DNA of 64,000 nt from Linderina pennispora (taxonomy: Eukaryota > Kickxellomycota > Kickxellomycetes > Kickxellales > Kickxellaceae), in assembly GCF_002104995.1 (NCBI RefSeq), contig NW_024468259.1:558001-622000 (forward strand), read 5' to 3'. The notes under the pieces were generated by a model. That model had not been told where the DNA came from. It saw nothing but the letters and a program-made list of their open reading frames with translations, and made no database searches. Of the stretch, positions 21,013 through 31,446 are shown one piece after another (within the stretch, counting starts at the first letter, position 1; every line of letters starts with the position of its first letter). The position numbers and the translations under genes are program-made.

Positions 21013-22371
21013 ATGCCGCGTGAAATCATTACCATTCAGGCCGGGCAGTGCGGCAACCAAATTGGCTCCGAGTTCTGGAAGCAGCTGTGTCTCGAGCACG
21101 GAATAAACTCTGACGGGATTCTCGAGGACTTTGCCACAAATGGCACTGACCGGAAGGACGTGTTTTTCTACCAGGCGGACGACGACCACTACATTCCGCG
21201 CTCTATTCTGCTCGATCTGGAGCCACGAGTCATCGATACAATCATGAACTCGCCCTATGGCAACCTGTACAATCCGGAAAACATCTTTGTCAGCAAGGAC
21301 GGGAGCGGCGCTGGCAACAACTGGGCCAGCGGCTACAGCCAGGGCGAGAGGATCTGTGAGGATATCCTGGAGATGCTGGACCGCGAGGCCGACAACAGCG
21401 ACTCACTGGAGGGGTTCAATCTGCTGCACTCTATTGCTGGTGGTACAGGCAGTGGTCTGGGTAGCTTTCTGCTCGAGCGCCTCAGCGACCGGTACCCAAA
21501 GAAGCTGCTACAGACATACTCTGTCTTCCCTAACAACGAGGACTCATCGGACGTCATCGTTCAGCCTTACAACAGCCTGCTGACCCTAAAGCGTCTGACA
21601 AACAACGCCGATTGCGTAATGGTCCTGGACAACGCAGCGCTAACACGTATCGTCGCTGACCGCCTACACATCCAGAATCCTGATATCTCACATACGAACC
21701 GGCTGGTATCGACGGTTCTTGGGGCGAGCACGATGACGCTACGGTACCCTAGCTACATGAATAACGATCTAGCCAGCATCATCGCCCCGCTGATCCCCAT
21801 CCCCAAATGCCACTTTATTTCCACAGCATACACACCATTCACCAGCGACAACGCCGAGAAGGCAAAGGCTGTGCGCAAGACGACCGTCTTGGACGTGATG
21901 CGGCGTCTGCTGCAGAACAAGAGCCGCATGGTTTCGATCACTCCGACCAAGAGCAGCTGCTACATGTCTATCCTAAACATCATTCAGGGTGATGTCGAAC
22001 CGACGGAAGTTCACAAGTCGCTGCTGCGCATCCGCGAGCGTGGCATGGCCCAGTTTATTCCGTGGGGGCCAGCCAGCATACAGGTTGCCCTGACCAAAAA
22101 GTCTCCGTACATCCATACGCAGCATCGCGTAAGCGGCCTGATGATGGCCAACCACACCAGCACCCGCGGCCTGTTTGCCAATATCGTCAACCAGTACAGT
22201 CGCCTGCGCAAGCGCAACGCGTTCCTGGACAGCTACCGCCGCGAGGCAATGTTTGCTGACAGTTTGGAGGAGTTTGACGATGCGCGCAATACGGTGGTTG
22301 ACTTGATCAAGGAATACGAGGAGTGCGAGTCCGAGTCGTATCTGCGGCCACCAACAGCGGCTAGCAGCTAG
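21013..22371 (+). CDS. TUB4: Gamma-tubulin
   Basis: 452 residues, normal length. It starts [18 protein letters not shown], the tubulin N-terminus, with gamma-type sequence after it ([17 protein letters not shown]). The GTP-binding motif [10 protein letters not shown] is at about residues 140-149. Gamma-tubulin nucleates microtubules as part of the gamma-tubulin complex at the spindle pole body. Single exon. It is an essential single-copy gene in most fungi, which matters because it lies inside the cassette bounded by the inverted repeats. Confidence 0.98.
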   Translation: MPREIITIQAGQCGNQIGSEFWKQLCLEHGINSDGILEDFATNGTDRKDVFFYQADDDHYIPRSILLDLEPRVIDTIMNSPYGNLYNPENIFVSKDGSGAGNNWASGYSQGERICEDILEMLDREADNSDSLEGFNLLHSIAGGTGSGLGSFLLERLSDRYPKKLLQTYSVFPNNEDSSDVIVQPYNSLLTLKRLTNNADCVMVLDNAALTRIVADRLHIQNPDISHTNRLVSTVLGASTMTLRYPSYMNNDLASIIAPLIPIPKCHFISTAYTPFTSDNAEKAKAVRKTTVLDVMRRLLQNKSRMVSITPTKSSCYMSILNIIQGDVEPTEVHKSLLRIRERGMAQFIPWGPASIQVALTKKSPYIHTQHRVSGLMMANHTSTRGLFANIVNQYSRLRKRNAFLDSYRREAMFADSLEEFDDARNTVVDLIKEYEECESESYLRPPTAASS

Positions 22372-22578
22372 CTCTGGATTCATTAGGATATGCAGCTGAT
22401 TGCGAATATACACAACTCCTGGGAAACCCATGCATGTGACTCCTCCCCATATAGTTGCTGAGGCGTTGTCTCGGGATACGTGACGTACATTCTAGTGGCC
22501 AGGCCGATGATGTTCATCTCCATTTATTCTCCTCTTTCACTTCTCTTGCGAGTTTTCGCCTTCAGCCTCTCCTGTAGC

Positions 22579-23683
22579 ATGGTCGTTAAGGGGATCGTCA
22601 TTGCACTTGCGCTAATAGCCCTCATTCGCTACCTCTCACGGGAAACATCGCTCGACATGATAGGGTAAGTGCAGCCATTTTTCGCGGAGAATATCTGAGC
22701 GATATTCTCCGCGCTCTACCATCTAAAAATCCTGTCCTCGGCAGCTCGAATAGGAAGGCGACACTGGCTACAAGGGCATGTGCAAGCGCACCCGTGTACT
22801 TGCTCAGAGACAGGGGAAAGCGCTCCGTAATGCCCCTATAGAGCATGGCGAGCCTTGGCCGTAGTGGCAGTGGTCGCTCAAAGCTGTCCGTTACTAGCCA
22901 TCTCTTTTCCACATTTATTTCAGCCCTTACTTACTGCGTCCCGCTCTCTCCAAATTCCTATCTTTCTTTCCGCCCGCTAGGAAGTATATTACCGACTGGT
23001 ATACCACCACGTTTACAAACAAGCAGCAGAAACAGATGAAGCTCCGGGAATCACCCATTTACCACGAGCAGCAGTGCTTCTGGCTTTGCGCCAAGCACTC
23101 CCTGAACAATGTCCTGCAGCACGAAGTGTACACCCAGGCGGACTTGGAGCGCATTGCGCGGTATCTGCACGACATACATCCGGAGCAGAGCGGGTGGCTC
23201 AAGTTCAACTCGCACAAGAACTTCCTCGGGTTCGGCGACTACGATGTCAATGTGATGATCTCGGCACTGCAGGAGCAGGGCTACGACCTTCTGTGGCACG
23301 ACAACCGCCGGGACATCGAGGAAGCGGATCTGAGTAACTGCATTGGGCTGATTATCCATATCCAGCCCGACTGGTTCTTCCGCCGTGGCCACTGGTTCGG
23401 CATCAAGTATTTCGATGAGACCTTGACCGTGCCACACGTCCCCAAGGTGTATGTTGGCCAGCCCAGAACGGCAAGGTCCGCTGCCGAGAGGGAGTCGCAC
23501 GATTATGAGACCAGGACATACGACTCTGGGTTCTGGAACCTGGACTCGAAAATTCCGCACCCCGAGCACATTGGCGACCGGCAAAAGTTGAATGAGTTCC
23601 TGCGGAACTTGTACAAAAAGAACCGCGTGCATGTCCTGCTCATTGTGCCCGTCACACACTCATCCGCCTCATCTTCGATATAA
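22579..23683 (+). CDS. Josephin-domain deubiquitinase with N-terminal membrane anchor
   Basis: Two exons, 22579-22664 and 22981-23683, joined at GG|GTAAGT...CGCTAG|GAAG; 262 residues. Exon 1 encodes MVVKGIVIALALIALIRYL, a short hydrophobic helix. Exon 2 encodes a JOSD-type Josephin domain: YHEQQCFWLCAKHSLNNVLQ with catalytic Cys at about residue 65, GHWFGIK with catalytic His at about 166, and FWNLDSKI with the third catalytic residue at about 214. This is a cysteine protease that cleaves ubiquitin chains. The known start MKLRESPIYHEQQ at 23036 would drop the anchor, but the splice junction keeps frame across 18 extra codons, favouring the longer form. Confidence 0.85.
22683..22713 (+). other. 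Perfect 13-bp hairpin within the Josephin-gene intron
   Basis: CGCGGAGAATATC, five-base loop TGAGC, then GATATTCTCCGCG. It sits 19 bp after the 5' splice site. It could affect splicing or be a small palindromic insertion. Confidence 0.6.
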
Positions 23684-24139
23684 TTGCCGCCCTCTTCCAC
23701 ATGTCTGTGTTTTTAGTGGCGTCCAGTACATTGCAGTCTGTACTTTACCATTATTTTACTCTCAGGGATAGCAAAGGAAGAGAGATAGCGAGCGAGAGTG
23801 AGAAGAGGGAGTGCCGGTGGCGCATTGCCAAATGCCGGGCTTGCTATGTAGAAACAACTTGTCCTGTACTTTTAGTATATTTGACTGTCAATAATGAGAC
23901 GCAGAAGCATGTGCAAAGTGCAAGACAAAGAAAACATGTGTAACGATTAAGACAAACGGTCTCGCCGGACCTTGCCCACTCAGAACAATGCGTATATTGA
24001 GCCTGTCGATGCAGTAGCGCCACAATATGTTCGACACCACGAGCAATGACAAATTGTCTTAGCACAACTGGATATGAACGCATGGCAAGCTGTCCAAAAA
24101 TAACTTGGCAAGCCTGTCGATGGTGTGAGATGATGCAGG
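23684..24139. other. Intergenic
   Basis: About 450 bp between the Josephin gene and the TATA box of the next gene; nothing else recognised. Confidence 0.4.
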
Positions 24140-24146
24140 TATAAAT
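24140..24146 (+). promoter_or_regulatory. TATA box of the Tyr/Lys-repeat gene
   Basis: TATAAAT about 165 bp upstream of the ATG at 24305. Confidence 0.5.
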
Positions 24147-24304
24147 GCACCGGGCGCTCCGTCGAGTTAGCTCAAGATACAGCAACTCAACAGCACATCT
24201 TCCCTCTCAACGCTACTTCAACAAACGTGCCGGCACTACTCTCGCTCTTTCCTCCGCAACAGCTAGCTCAACTCAAGCCTACTCTGACTACCATCTTCGA
24301 AAAC

Positions 24305-24904
24305 ATGAGGCTCTTCACCTGCGTCGCTCTTCTCAGTGCTGCTGCCATCCCTGGCTTCTCAGCACCCGTGTCTACGGGCTCTGTCTCGCGCCGTGGTCTG
24401 CTGGATCTGGACCTTGGCCTGTGCCTCGACCTCAGTCTGCTTGGGCTTGTCAACCTCGACATCAACAAGAGTGGCTGCTCGTCAAAGGGAACTGAGCAGA
24501 AGCCGATCAAGGTCGACAAGGAAATCTGCGGGCAGATCAGAAACAACAATGTAAACCCCGATGACATTTACGTCCATTGCGAGCAGCACTGGAGCACCAG
24601 GGAGGCCGAGCATGACAATAACAACGGATATTACAAGAGCGAGACGGGGCCTACTGGTTACGGAAATGCTGGTTACAAGTCCGTCGCCCCTGAGCACGAA
24701 AATACCGGGTACAAGACTGTCGCTCCTGAGCACGAGAATGCCGGGTACAAGACCGTCACCCCCAAGCATGAGAACACGGGATACAAGGCTGTGGTCCCCG
24801 AGTATCACAGCAAGAATGGTGCTGACTGCGACACAGCCCCCAAGCACGAGAACGCCGGATACAAGGCCGTAGCACCTGCATATGTTGCAAACCCCGCCTA
24901 CTAA
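24305..24904 (+). CDS. Secreted protein with 12-residue Tyr/Lys repeats
   Basis: 199 residues from the ATG that gives a signal peptide (MRLFTCVALLSAAAIPGFSA); the frame is open to an upstream ATG without a signal. A leucine/aspartate-rich segment (RRGLLDLDLGLCLDLSLLGL) is followed by a Cys-containing region. Residues about 118-195 hold tandem repeats of the type HENAGYKTVAPE, with four regular units and two interrupted ones. The C-terminus is AYVANPAY. The regular GYK spacing recalls cross-linkable structural or adhesive proteins, but no homologous family is recognised. Extracellular or wall location is inferred from the signal peptide. Confidence 0.7.
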   Translation: MRLFTCVALLSAAAIPGFSAPVSTGSVSRRGLLDLDLGLCLDLSLLGLVNLDINKSGCSSKGTEQKPIKVDKEICGQIRNNNVNPDDIYVHCEQHWSTREAEHDNNNGYYKSETGPTGYGNAGYKSVAPEHENTGYKTVAPEHENAGYKTVTPKHENTGYKAVVPEYHSKNGADCDTAPKHENAGYKAVAPAYVANPAY

Positions 24905-25270
24905 ACACCTATGTTTCCAGAATTCTTGCATACACTTTCCTGGTGAAAGCGGCGCGCCGATCGCAGCGGCTGTGCTTCCAAACTCTGCTTAAATTCTAAT
25001 TATCCTGCTAGCCAAGGATATGTGGTTTTACAGCAGTGTCAACAATGAGATACTTTGGTGAAGTAACAAACCAATCCCCACCCAATTCTTGGCACATGCG
25101 GAAAGCGGGCTTGGCACTTGGGGTGTGATGAGTGGATATTAGCTCTAGGAAACAATCACACCAACACAGACTCAACTTAAAAGCGCCCTTGTCAGAGTCG
25201 GGTGGGTCTTCGAGAACCACAAAAGCGGCACCCTTGATTTCCTTCCTGCTCCTTTCTTTTTGGCTCTTCA

Positions 25271-26935
25271 ATGCAAACCAAATTCAACACTACCCAACCC
25301 AGCTTTTTGCGTCGCAGGTCCGAAACTATTGGCGATATCAGTGAGATGACAGCAAGCAACAGTAACGGCAGCTTTTATATGCCACAAAATAGCCGACAGC
25401 AGCCACCTCAAGTGCCAAAGCGCTCACGGCCAACGCCTCGCCCGCCATCATCGGCGCAACATCGCCTTCAAGGTCTATCCATGTATCTGGACGAACATAC
25501 CCACTCATATGAGGCAGTACAGCCGCCAGAGGCTCCGATAGATATGAACTACAGAAGGCAGCAGACGCAGCAGCAACCCCCATACCCGCAACAAACTCAG
25601 CAGCAACCGACAGCCCGCAGGCCGTCTATCGACCTTGACAAAGCACCCACTACGGACCGCCTTGTAGAGTTTCGCCTGAGTATTCCTGACGGAGTACGCA
25701 ACATGACGCAGCACCCTGGCGACACTATTGTCGGTTCCGTTGTTGTGACTCTAACGAAGCCGACAAAGATATTCCGCATCAGTATCCAGTTCTTGGGTCG
25801 AGAGCGTGTATATCTTCGTGAGAATCCACCCAGTGCGCCTATCGCCATGCACGCCAAGACTGACTATGTTCTGTTCGACCACCGTATGACCTTGTGGGGA
25901 GAGAGAACCACAGATGGCACCCAGCAGAACAACGGGTCAAGCAGACACTGGGGGACAATGGCACCAGGAACGCATGTAATACCGTTTTCAATCTCCATTC
26001 CCAACGTCAACTACCCTTCGGCTATCAGACGCGAAAAGGTCTGCGGCGTAAAGTACACGGTCCAAGCCTTTCTAGAACGGCCCGGGAAATTCACTCTTCG
26101 CAGCACCAGCACACGGCCAGAAGATATAGTCATTGAGCCCATTGCTTACCCGCTCCGGCCGCGCAATGTTCTGCGTATCGACTGCACTATCCCCGGAAAT
26201 CCTGATAATCAGGGTATGCAGGATATCGCTGTAAGAATACAGGGTGGCATCTCCAAGCTACCTGTCGTCGCTGGCGACCGTATCCTCTACAAGCTTGAGG
26301 CATGTGCGGTAAATGACACTGGCGATGATCCACAGATCCGGTCACTCGCTAGCAACTACACCGTGAAGTACATGACCATATACATTGTAGAGTGCCTGGA
26401 GCTGAAGGGAATGATCAAAGGCATCGAGCGGTCGCAAACTCATCGCAACAACGTCCACACTGTGCGTCTGCCACCTAACAGCGATAAGCAAGAGAAGTAT
26501 TCAAATTCAGCCCCATTTTTCACGACAAGCGACTACATACGACTCCCACAAGATCTCTGCCCCTTCGACAGCAAGCTTTTGACACGCACATATGAGCTTC
26601 GCATCGACTGTGAAGTTGCAGACAAGACGTCATTCTTGAACAAGGTGACGCGGACATCGTTTCTGTACTCGTGGACGACGGTTTTGGATGTGGTGGGTGT
26701 TTCGCCGGACAAGTTTGATGCAGCAGCATTCCAGAACGCGTACACTGACAACCAGCGCAACATGTCTGGGATTGTGCCACCGCCGCACCACCATGCTACG
26801 GCGGAGCCAGAGATCCGCAAGGGCGGATGGGAGCAGGACACCGAGTATATTGAGTGGAATCGGCTCAACCCGACCTGGATCCAACTTGCTCGTCGCAAGT
26901 ATAGCAGCAATGCCGATGATGCCGAATGGAAATGA
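25271..26935 (+). CDS. Arrestin-related (alpha-arrestin) protein
   Basis: 554 residues from the first ATG (25271); an alternative ATG at 25346 lies before the domain. A Gln/Pro-rich N-terminus precedes the arrestin N-domain at about residues 125-290 (VEFRLSIPDGVRNMTQHPGD, IVGSVVVTLTKPTKIFRISI, HVIPFSISIPN). The C-domain runs to about 475 (VVAGDRILYKLEACAVNDTG, TYELRIDCEVADKTSF). Alpha-arrestins recruit Rsp5-type ubiquitin ligases to plasma-membrane transporters. The tail contains PPPHHH but no obvious PPxY. The last 113 codons lie inside the right inverted-repeat arm and are duplicated in the left arm. Confidence 0.85.
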   Translation: MQTKFNTTQPSFLRRRSETIGDISEMTASNSNGSFYMPQNSRQQPPQVPKRSRPTPRPPSSAQHRLQGLSMYLDEHTHSYEAVQPPEAPIDMNYRRQQTQQQPPYPQQTQQQPTARRPSIDLDKAPTTDRLVEFRLSIPDGVRNMTQHPGDTIVGSVVVTLTKPTKIFRISIQFLGRERVYLRENPPSAPIAMHAKTDYVLFDHRMTLWGERTTDGTQQNNGSSRHWGTMAPGTHVIPFSISIPNVNYPSAIRREKVCGVKYTVQAFLERPGKFTLRSTSTRPEDIVIEPIAYPLRPRNVLRIDCTIPGNPDNQGMQDIAVRIQGGISKLPVVAGDRILYKLEACAVNDTGDDPQIRSLASNYTVKYMTIYIVECLELKGMIKGIERSQTHRNNVHTVRLPPNSDKQEKYSNSAPFFTTSDYIRLPQDLCPFDSKLLTRTYELRIDCEVADKTSFLNKVTRTSFLYSWTTVLDVVGVSPDKFDAAAFQNAYTDNQRNMSGIVPPPHHHATAEPEIRKGGWEQDTEYIEWNRLNPTWIQLARRKYSSNADDAEWK

Positions 26936-27026
26936 AGGCAATATGATGTATTTAGTATTGAACTATCAATGATATGGTATGTGCATGAGTAAACGGCCGG
27001 TGTGTGTACTGTAATTATGCTTGCAT

Positions 27027-27323
27027 TGGAGGAAAAGGGCATATAGCAGATGTTTTAATGTGGTGCAGGGCTTATAGTGCAAGGTGTGACGGGAATATGG
27101 AAGTAGTATGTGTACCTGTGGCGATATTAGAGTACCACGATAGGTATATTTGAAGAGCTGTGCTAATGCATTGCGACTGTTGACATTCGGGATCCGAAGT
27201 CCCCCTGCGCCACCATGGGCAAGGCCGAAATGCATACATACAAAGGCGTAGGCAGGCGATCAGCTCTGCTTCTTCCCCTCAGTCATATTTTTGAGAAGTT
27301 AATTTTCCATACACCCGATAACC
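27027..27323 (-). mobile_element. LINE-like remnant in right arm
   Basis: Mirror copy of 16764-17060; encodes the LAHGGAGGLRIPNV segment on the minus strand. Confidence 0.4.
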
Positions 27324-27796
27324 ACCTATCCCCTAGGCTAGCAATGGCCAATCAGTAGGCTGTAGGTTGGCGAAACTGACAGGATTTTACAGAGGTGACA
27401 AGAGAGAAGCCACATAGTACATTAAATACAGAAAAACAAATGTGAAAAGGTGCGCTAAATTTAATAGTAGGCGCACAGCTCTGGTCAGTGCATGTATGGT
27501 AACCATGAAATTAGCTGATGATGCTTGAATAAGGGATAGGCAACCTGGTAAAAGAAAAAAAAGAAAAAGAAAAAGAAAAAGAAAACCAGGGCTGGTCGAA
27601 TATCGTTAATATACACTGAGAGACTGTTGATAGCAGGGTGAGGTTGAGGAAGCAAGAGAGGCGCTGAAGGTATGTTTGAAGCAAGTAAACATGACAACGA
27701 TGCCGTGGCAGAAGATCCTGATATTCAATTATTATTCTAAAGTTCTTGGTCTCAGAGGTGAATTGGCTTGGATTATGAGTCAAATCCGTTAATCCA

Positions 27797-27869
27797 GCCC
27801 GGCTAGCTCAATCGGCAGAGCGTGAGACTCTTAATCTCAAGGTTGGGGGTTCGACCCCCCCGTCGGGCT
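27797..27869 (+). tRNA. tRNA-Lys (CUU), right-arm copy
   Basis: Identical to the left-arm copy; anticodon loop CTCTTAA; followed by T-rich TTCTTTTTTG, a Pol III terminator. Confidence 0.94.
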
Positions 27870-28606
27870 GTTCTTTTTTGATTTTTTGTAAAAAATCATG
27901 TTTGCGAGAGTTACTGTATGCGATCCTCACTGAATATTCATAACATCTTACCTCGCTAGATCGGAGAGCCATAGCATGCTTCATTCTCTTATCTGTAATG
28001 TCCATTAGTTTCTATAGACAGATGTAACAGTGGCCGTGAATCGTTGCCCTTGTTTGCTTTACTTTTTCTCTAACAAAGCAATGCACTACTGATCCGTTTG
28101 CCACCTTTTGCAACGCCTATTCGGTAGACTTGTGCAGAAGGGCTATCTCAGGAATCCCCTACGTTATTACGGTACATGATAGGCACTGCGCGAATGTGTG
28201 CCTCTGTATTTCCCTCTTTATCCCCGTGATAAAAAAACATAAAAGCACTGTAAGGAAAGCGAAAGAGAAAACGACTTTTTAAAATAAAATAAAAAATCAG
28301 TGGCTTCTACACCACATTTGCTGAAGGGTAGCTTGGATGCAGATGCAGTGGCGTTGTGCGGTCTGGGCCATGGCCTACACTTTCCTGTGTTCCCATCATC
28401 ACACAGCGGTGTCCTTTGTGGGCAAATCAGTGTGATTATCCTTGACCACTGTCCCTTTCTGCACCAAAGGCTGTCTCTGCAGGCCATGTGGTGATGGCAT
28501 GGCCTAGAGAAGAAACCCCTCATTTGTAATTCCATTATTAGCTTGCGGAGTATTATTAGTACATAGCGCATGTTCCCCCCCCCCCCGGATATTGCGCTAT
28601 GGTCAG

Positions 28607-30448
28607 ATGCCTCAAGTGATGCTCATTGCGTAGCTACATGCTCTAGGCATCTAGATATGATTGGCTTTTTTTTTTTGCCTCATTCAGTACCAGATACACT
28701 CTTCTTAATTCATAGCTACACCATCTCACAGTTTTACCCAGCCTCATTAATTTTCCACCAGAACAATTGATAGCATTAGTGGATGCAGCTATCCTTACAA
28801 ATTATTAATAAGGCAGCATCTTTGCCTACTTAACACACTTGCAGAAATGCACAGATCGATCTGAACAATGCCATTTCCAGTTACAATCCCTGGCATATAC
28901 CATTTCTGCAATAATATTCCCACAACTTCTGCCAGAAGGTTATAAGTGATATGAGTGTAGAGTGGGCTGAAACACCCAAAGATGTATATATTGAGAAAGT
29001 GTGAAGGAGTGCAGAAAGGCACTAAGCAAGTAGAAAAATATAGAAGAAAGACAAGAAGGATCTGGTTCAGTATTGGGCTAGGTAGCAAAATATAAAGAGA
29101 AAATAGAACAATGAAATAAGGAAAATCTAATTCTGATAACTTCTATACTATGCACTCACACTAAAGCATTATTCTCAGGACTTTAAGCTCAAGATCCATA
29201 GTGCCTAGTTTATGTTTGGCTCAAGAGGGTGATAGCTAGCCGAACAACCTGACAATTCACACATTTATAGGCTATACTATTACTTTGATATCCTCTGTTT
29301 TATTTCTATTTTCTACACTAGTAGTGCCAAGTGTCAACACTGCACTTATGACTAGTTTAGTACCTATCTATATAATTCCACTGATTTGTAGGGGCACACA
29401 TCTCATGTCTGAGTGATCCTGGGCAGTAATAAATTGCACCATATATAAACCTATGCAGATTATTCATAAAAATGCAACTGAAATGGTATAAATGGCAATA
29501 TGATAAGTATAGGACTTGCAGACACCTATGCAGTGAATATAAGATAAAATACCTAGATAGATATATTTACTTAGCCAAACCATCCTATTGATAATGTAGT
29601 AGGCTTTATTGTCATAGCTAAAAATTAGGTAGATACATATTCTGTGATGGGCAGCAGTAACTTATAGTGATTTATGGTATGCCATTTCCTAGTTGATTCT
29701 GTAGTTTGGAGCTGTTCATTTTGTCTCAGAGAGTAAATGTATTCCAGACAGCTACAGGAGGCTGTCTATCTAAGTATATCATACCTAAGCACCTTTCTAT
29801 AATATATATTAAATATATGAAATATGCTATATGAAAGAAGGAAGGGGAAATCACCAGGTGAAAAGGGTAGGTACTAGTCTAAGTAGTAGTGCCAGTTGCC
29901 TGAAATAGTATAGATGGCCATTATGGCCTAAGGGCCTTGATCTATAGGTTCCTGAAATCATATGGATTTGGAACCATAGTGTCTGTGGTAGTGCAGGGGT
30001 CTCTGGACCTCAAATTTTAGCAGCTGTAGACAAGGATGAAATGTATATATAGATGCTCAGAAAGATTGTTGGTATTCCTTCTTCCCTTTTGTCACATTCT
30101 TCCAAAGCTATTTTCCATATGTATTCAATGGCTATTCATCCTCTAGGTTAATAACAATAATAGCCCTTAAGCCACTGTCCTATACAACCATTCATTGCAA
30201 TTCATTTGTATTCAAGTTAACTCGAATACTGCTAATCAAGCAGGTGGTTTGGCACAGTTGCTCCAAATCATTAACAAAAATCACTGATGCAGGTTGGGGC
30301 TACATTGCATTTGTCAGCCAACTTATAACTACTGCTCTTACATTAAAAAAATGGTATGGATATAATGGAATGTGCATCTGCTATAGGAGATCAGTCAGAA
30401 ATGGTTAGCTATTTAATAATTATTAATATTTTTATTGTTTTCTTGTTC
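28607..30448. other. AT-rich noncoding block of the right arm
   Basis: Mirror of 13638-15480. No credible genes. Confidence 0.6.
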
Positions 30449-30616
30449 AGATGCCAAATATGGTGCTTCTACGAAACCCCCTTTGGCATCCTGAAAAATT
30501 TCAGTTGATTTCTCGGGACGCAGCCTCTATCTCAGTAGAAGCATATTAATTGTGTATCAACTGAAATTTTTCAGGATGCCGAAGGGGGTTTCGTAGAAGC
30601 ACCATATTTGGCATCT
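30449..30616. mobile_element. MITE-like element (right arm)
   Basis: Mirror copy of 13470-13637, with the same about 60-bp terminal inverted repeats. Confidence 0.7.
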
Positions 30617-31130
30617 TTGTTTATTTATTAATCTAGTTGCTTGAATCTTTTTGGCCAGTGGTAAACATTCTGTATTTTAAAATATTTATCTACTGCTAGT
30701 AATTGATTTATTATTTGTTAATTGGTTATTCTGATAATAGATATTTAGTTTCTTTAAACTTTTATATTTATGAATGGCCTCCATAAGTCATGCATGCAAA
30801 CCAATATTCTGTAGTATCCTTAGGAGTTACAATATCTTTGGAGTACTATCTCAATTCATCTACTTGTTTCAGGTCAAAGCTATCGATGCGATTCATTACT
30901 CGAGATATCTATATAGTCTATTATTTAGCTGCGTACAGAACACGTTGGCCATGTCACAAAGCACTATAGTTGATCCCAAAGTTTGTTTTATCATTGGCGT
31001 GGATTAGTGCCAGGATGCCGTTGCATAAAGCCAGTGTCCTACAAATAGTAAGCAGCCGCTAAACAAAGTACACATGATCCGTATGCTTATGGATGATTTA
31101 TTTATCAAGAAATTCAACAAAATGAGTGGA

Positions 31131-31202
31131 TCCCCGATAGTATAGTGGCGAGTACACCAGTCTGTCACATTGGAGACCCGGGTTCAATTCCCGGTCGGAG
31201 AG
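31131..31202 (+). tRNA. tRNA-Asp (GUC), right-arm copy
   Basis: Identical to 12884-12955; anticodon loop CTGTCAC; discriminator G at 31202. Confidence 0.92.
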
Positions 31203-31446
31203 CATTCTTTTGCCTGCCAAGCGGCGGCAGCACTGGCTTTTTTCTTTTCTTTTTTTTGCAGCACCAATCACGCCAGAATGGGGCTGGCGCCCGCTGTGCT
31301 GGGGGCCTGTCTGAACCAAGCCGCCAGCGTTGTTCCTCAGTAGCAGGTATTTCGTTTTTATTATAGTTACAAAGAAACGCTCGGTTGTAGAATTACACCT
31401 GTGCAGCGTCGTATACCTTGGCTGTTTAAGGCGTGATATCAGTGCT

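Noticed and set aside
22622-22912. Minus-strand open frame over the Josephin-gene intron
   Set aside because: No motif, no signal peptide, and it overlaps splice signals that keep the Josephin frame.
24650-24880. CRISPR-like regular repeats
   Set aside because: The 36-bp periodicity is the coding repeat of a secreted protein; there are no spacers.
17490-26597. Centromere core
   Set aside because: The region between the inverted arms is filled with ordinary housekeeping genes and is not AT-rich, so a centromere is unlikely without chromatin data.
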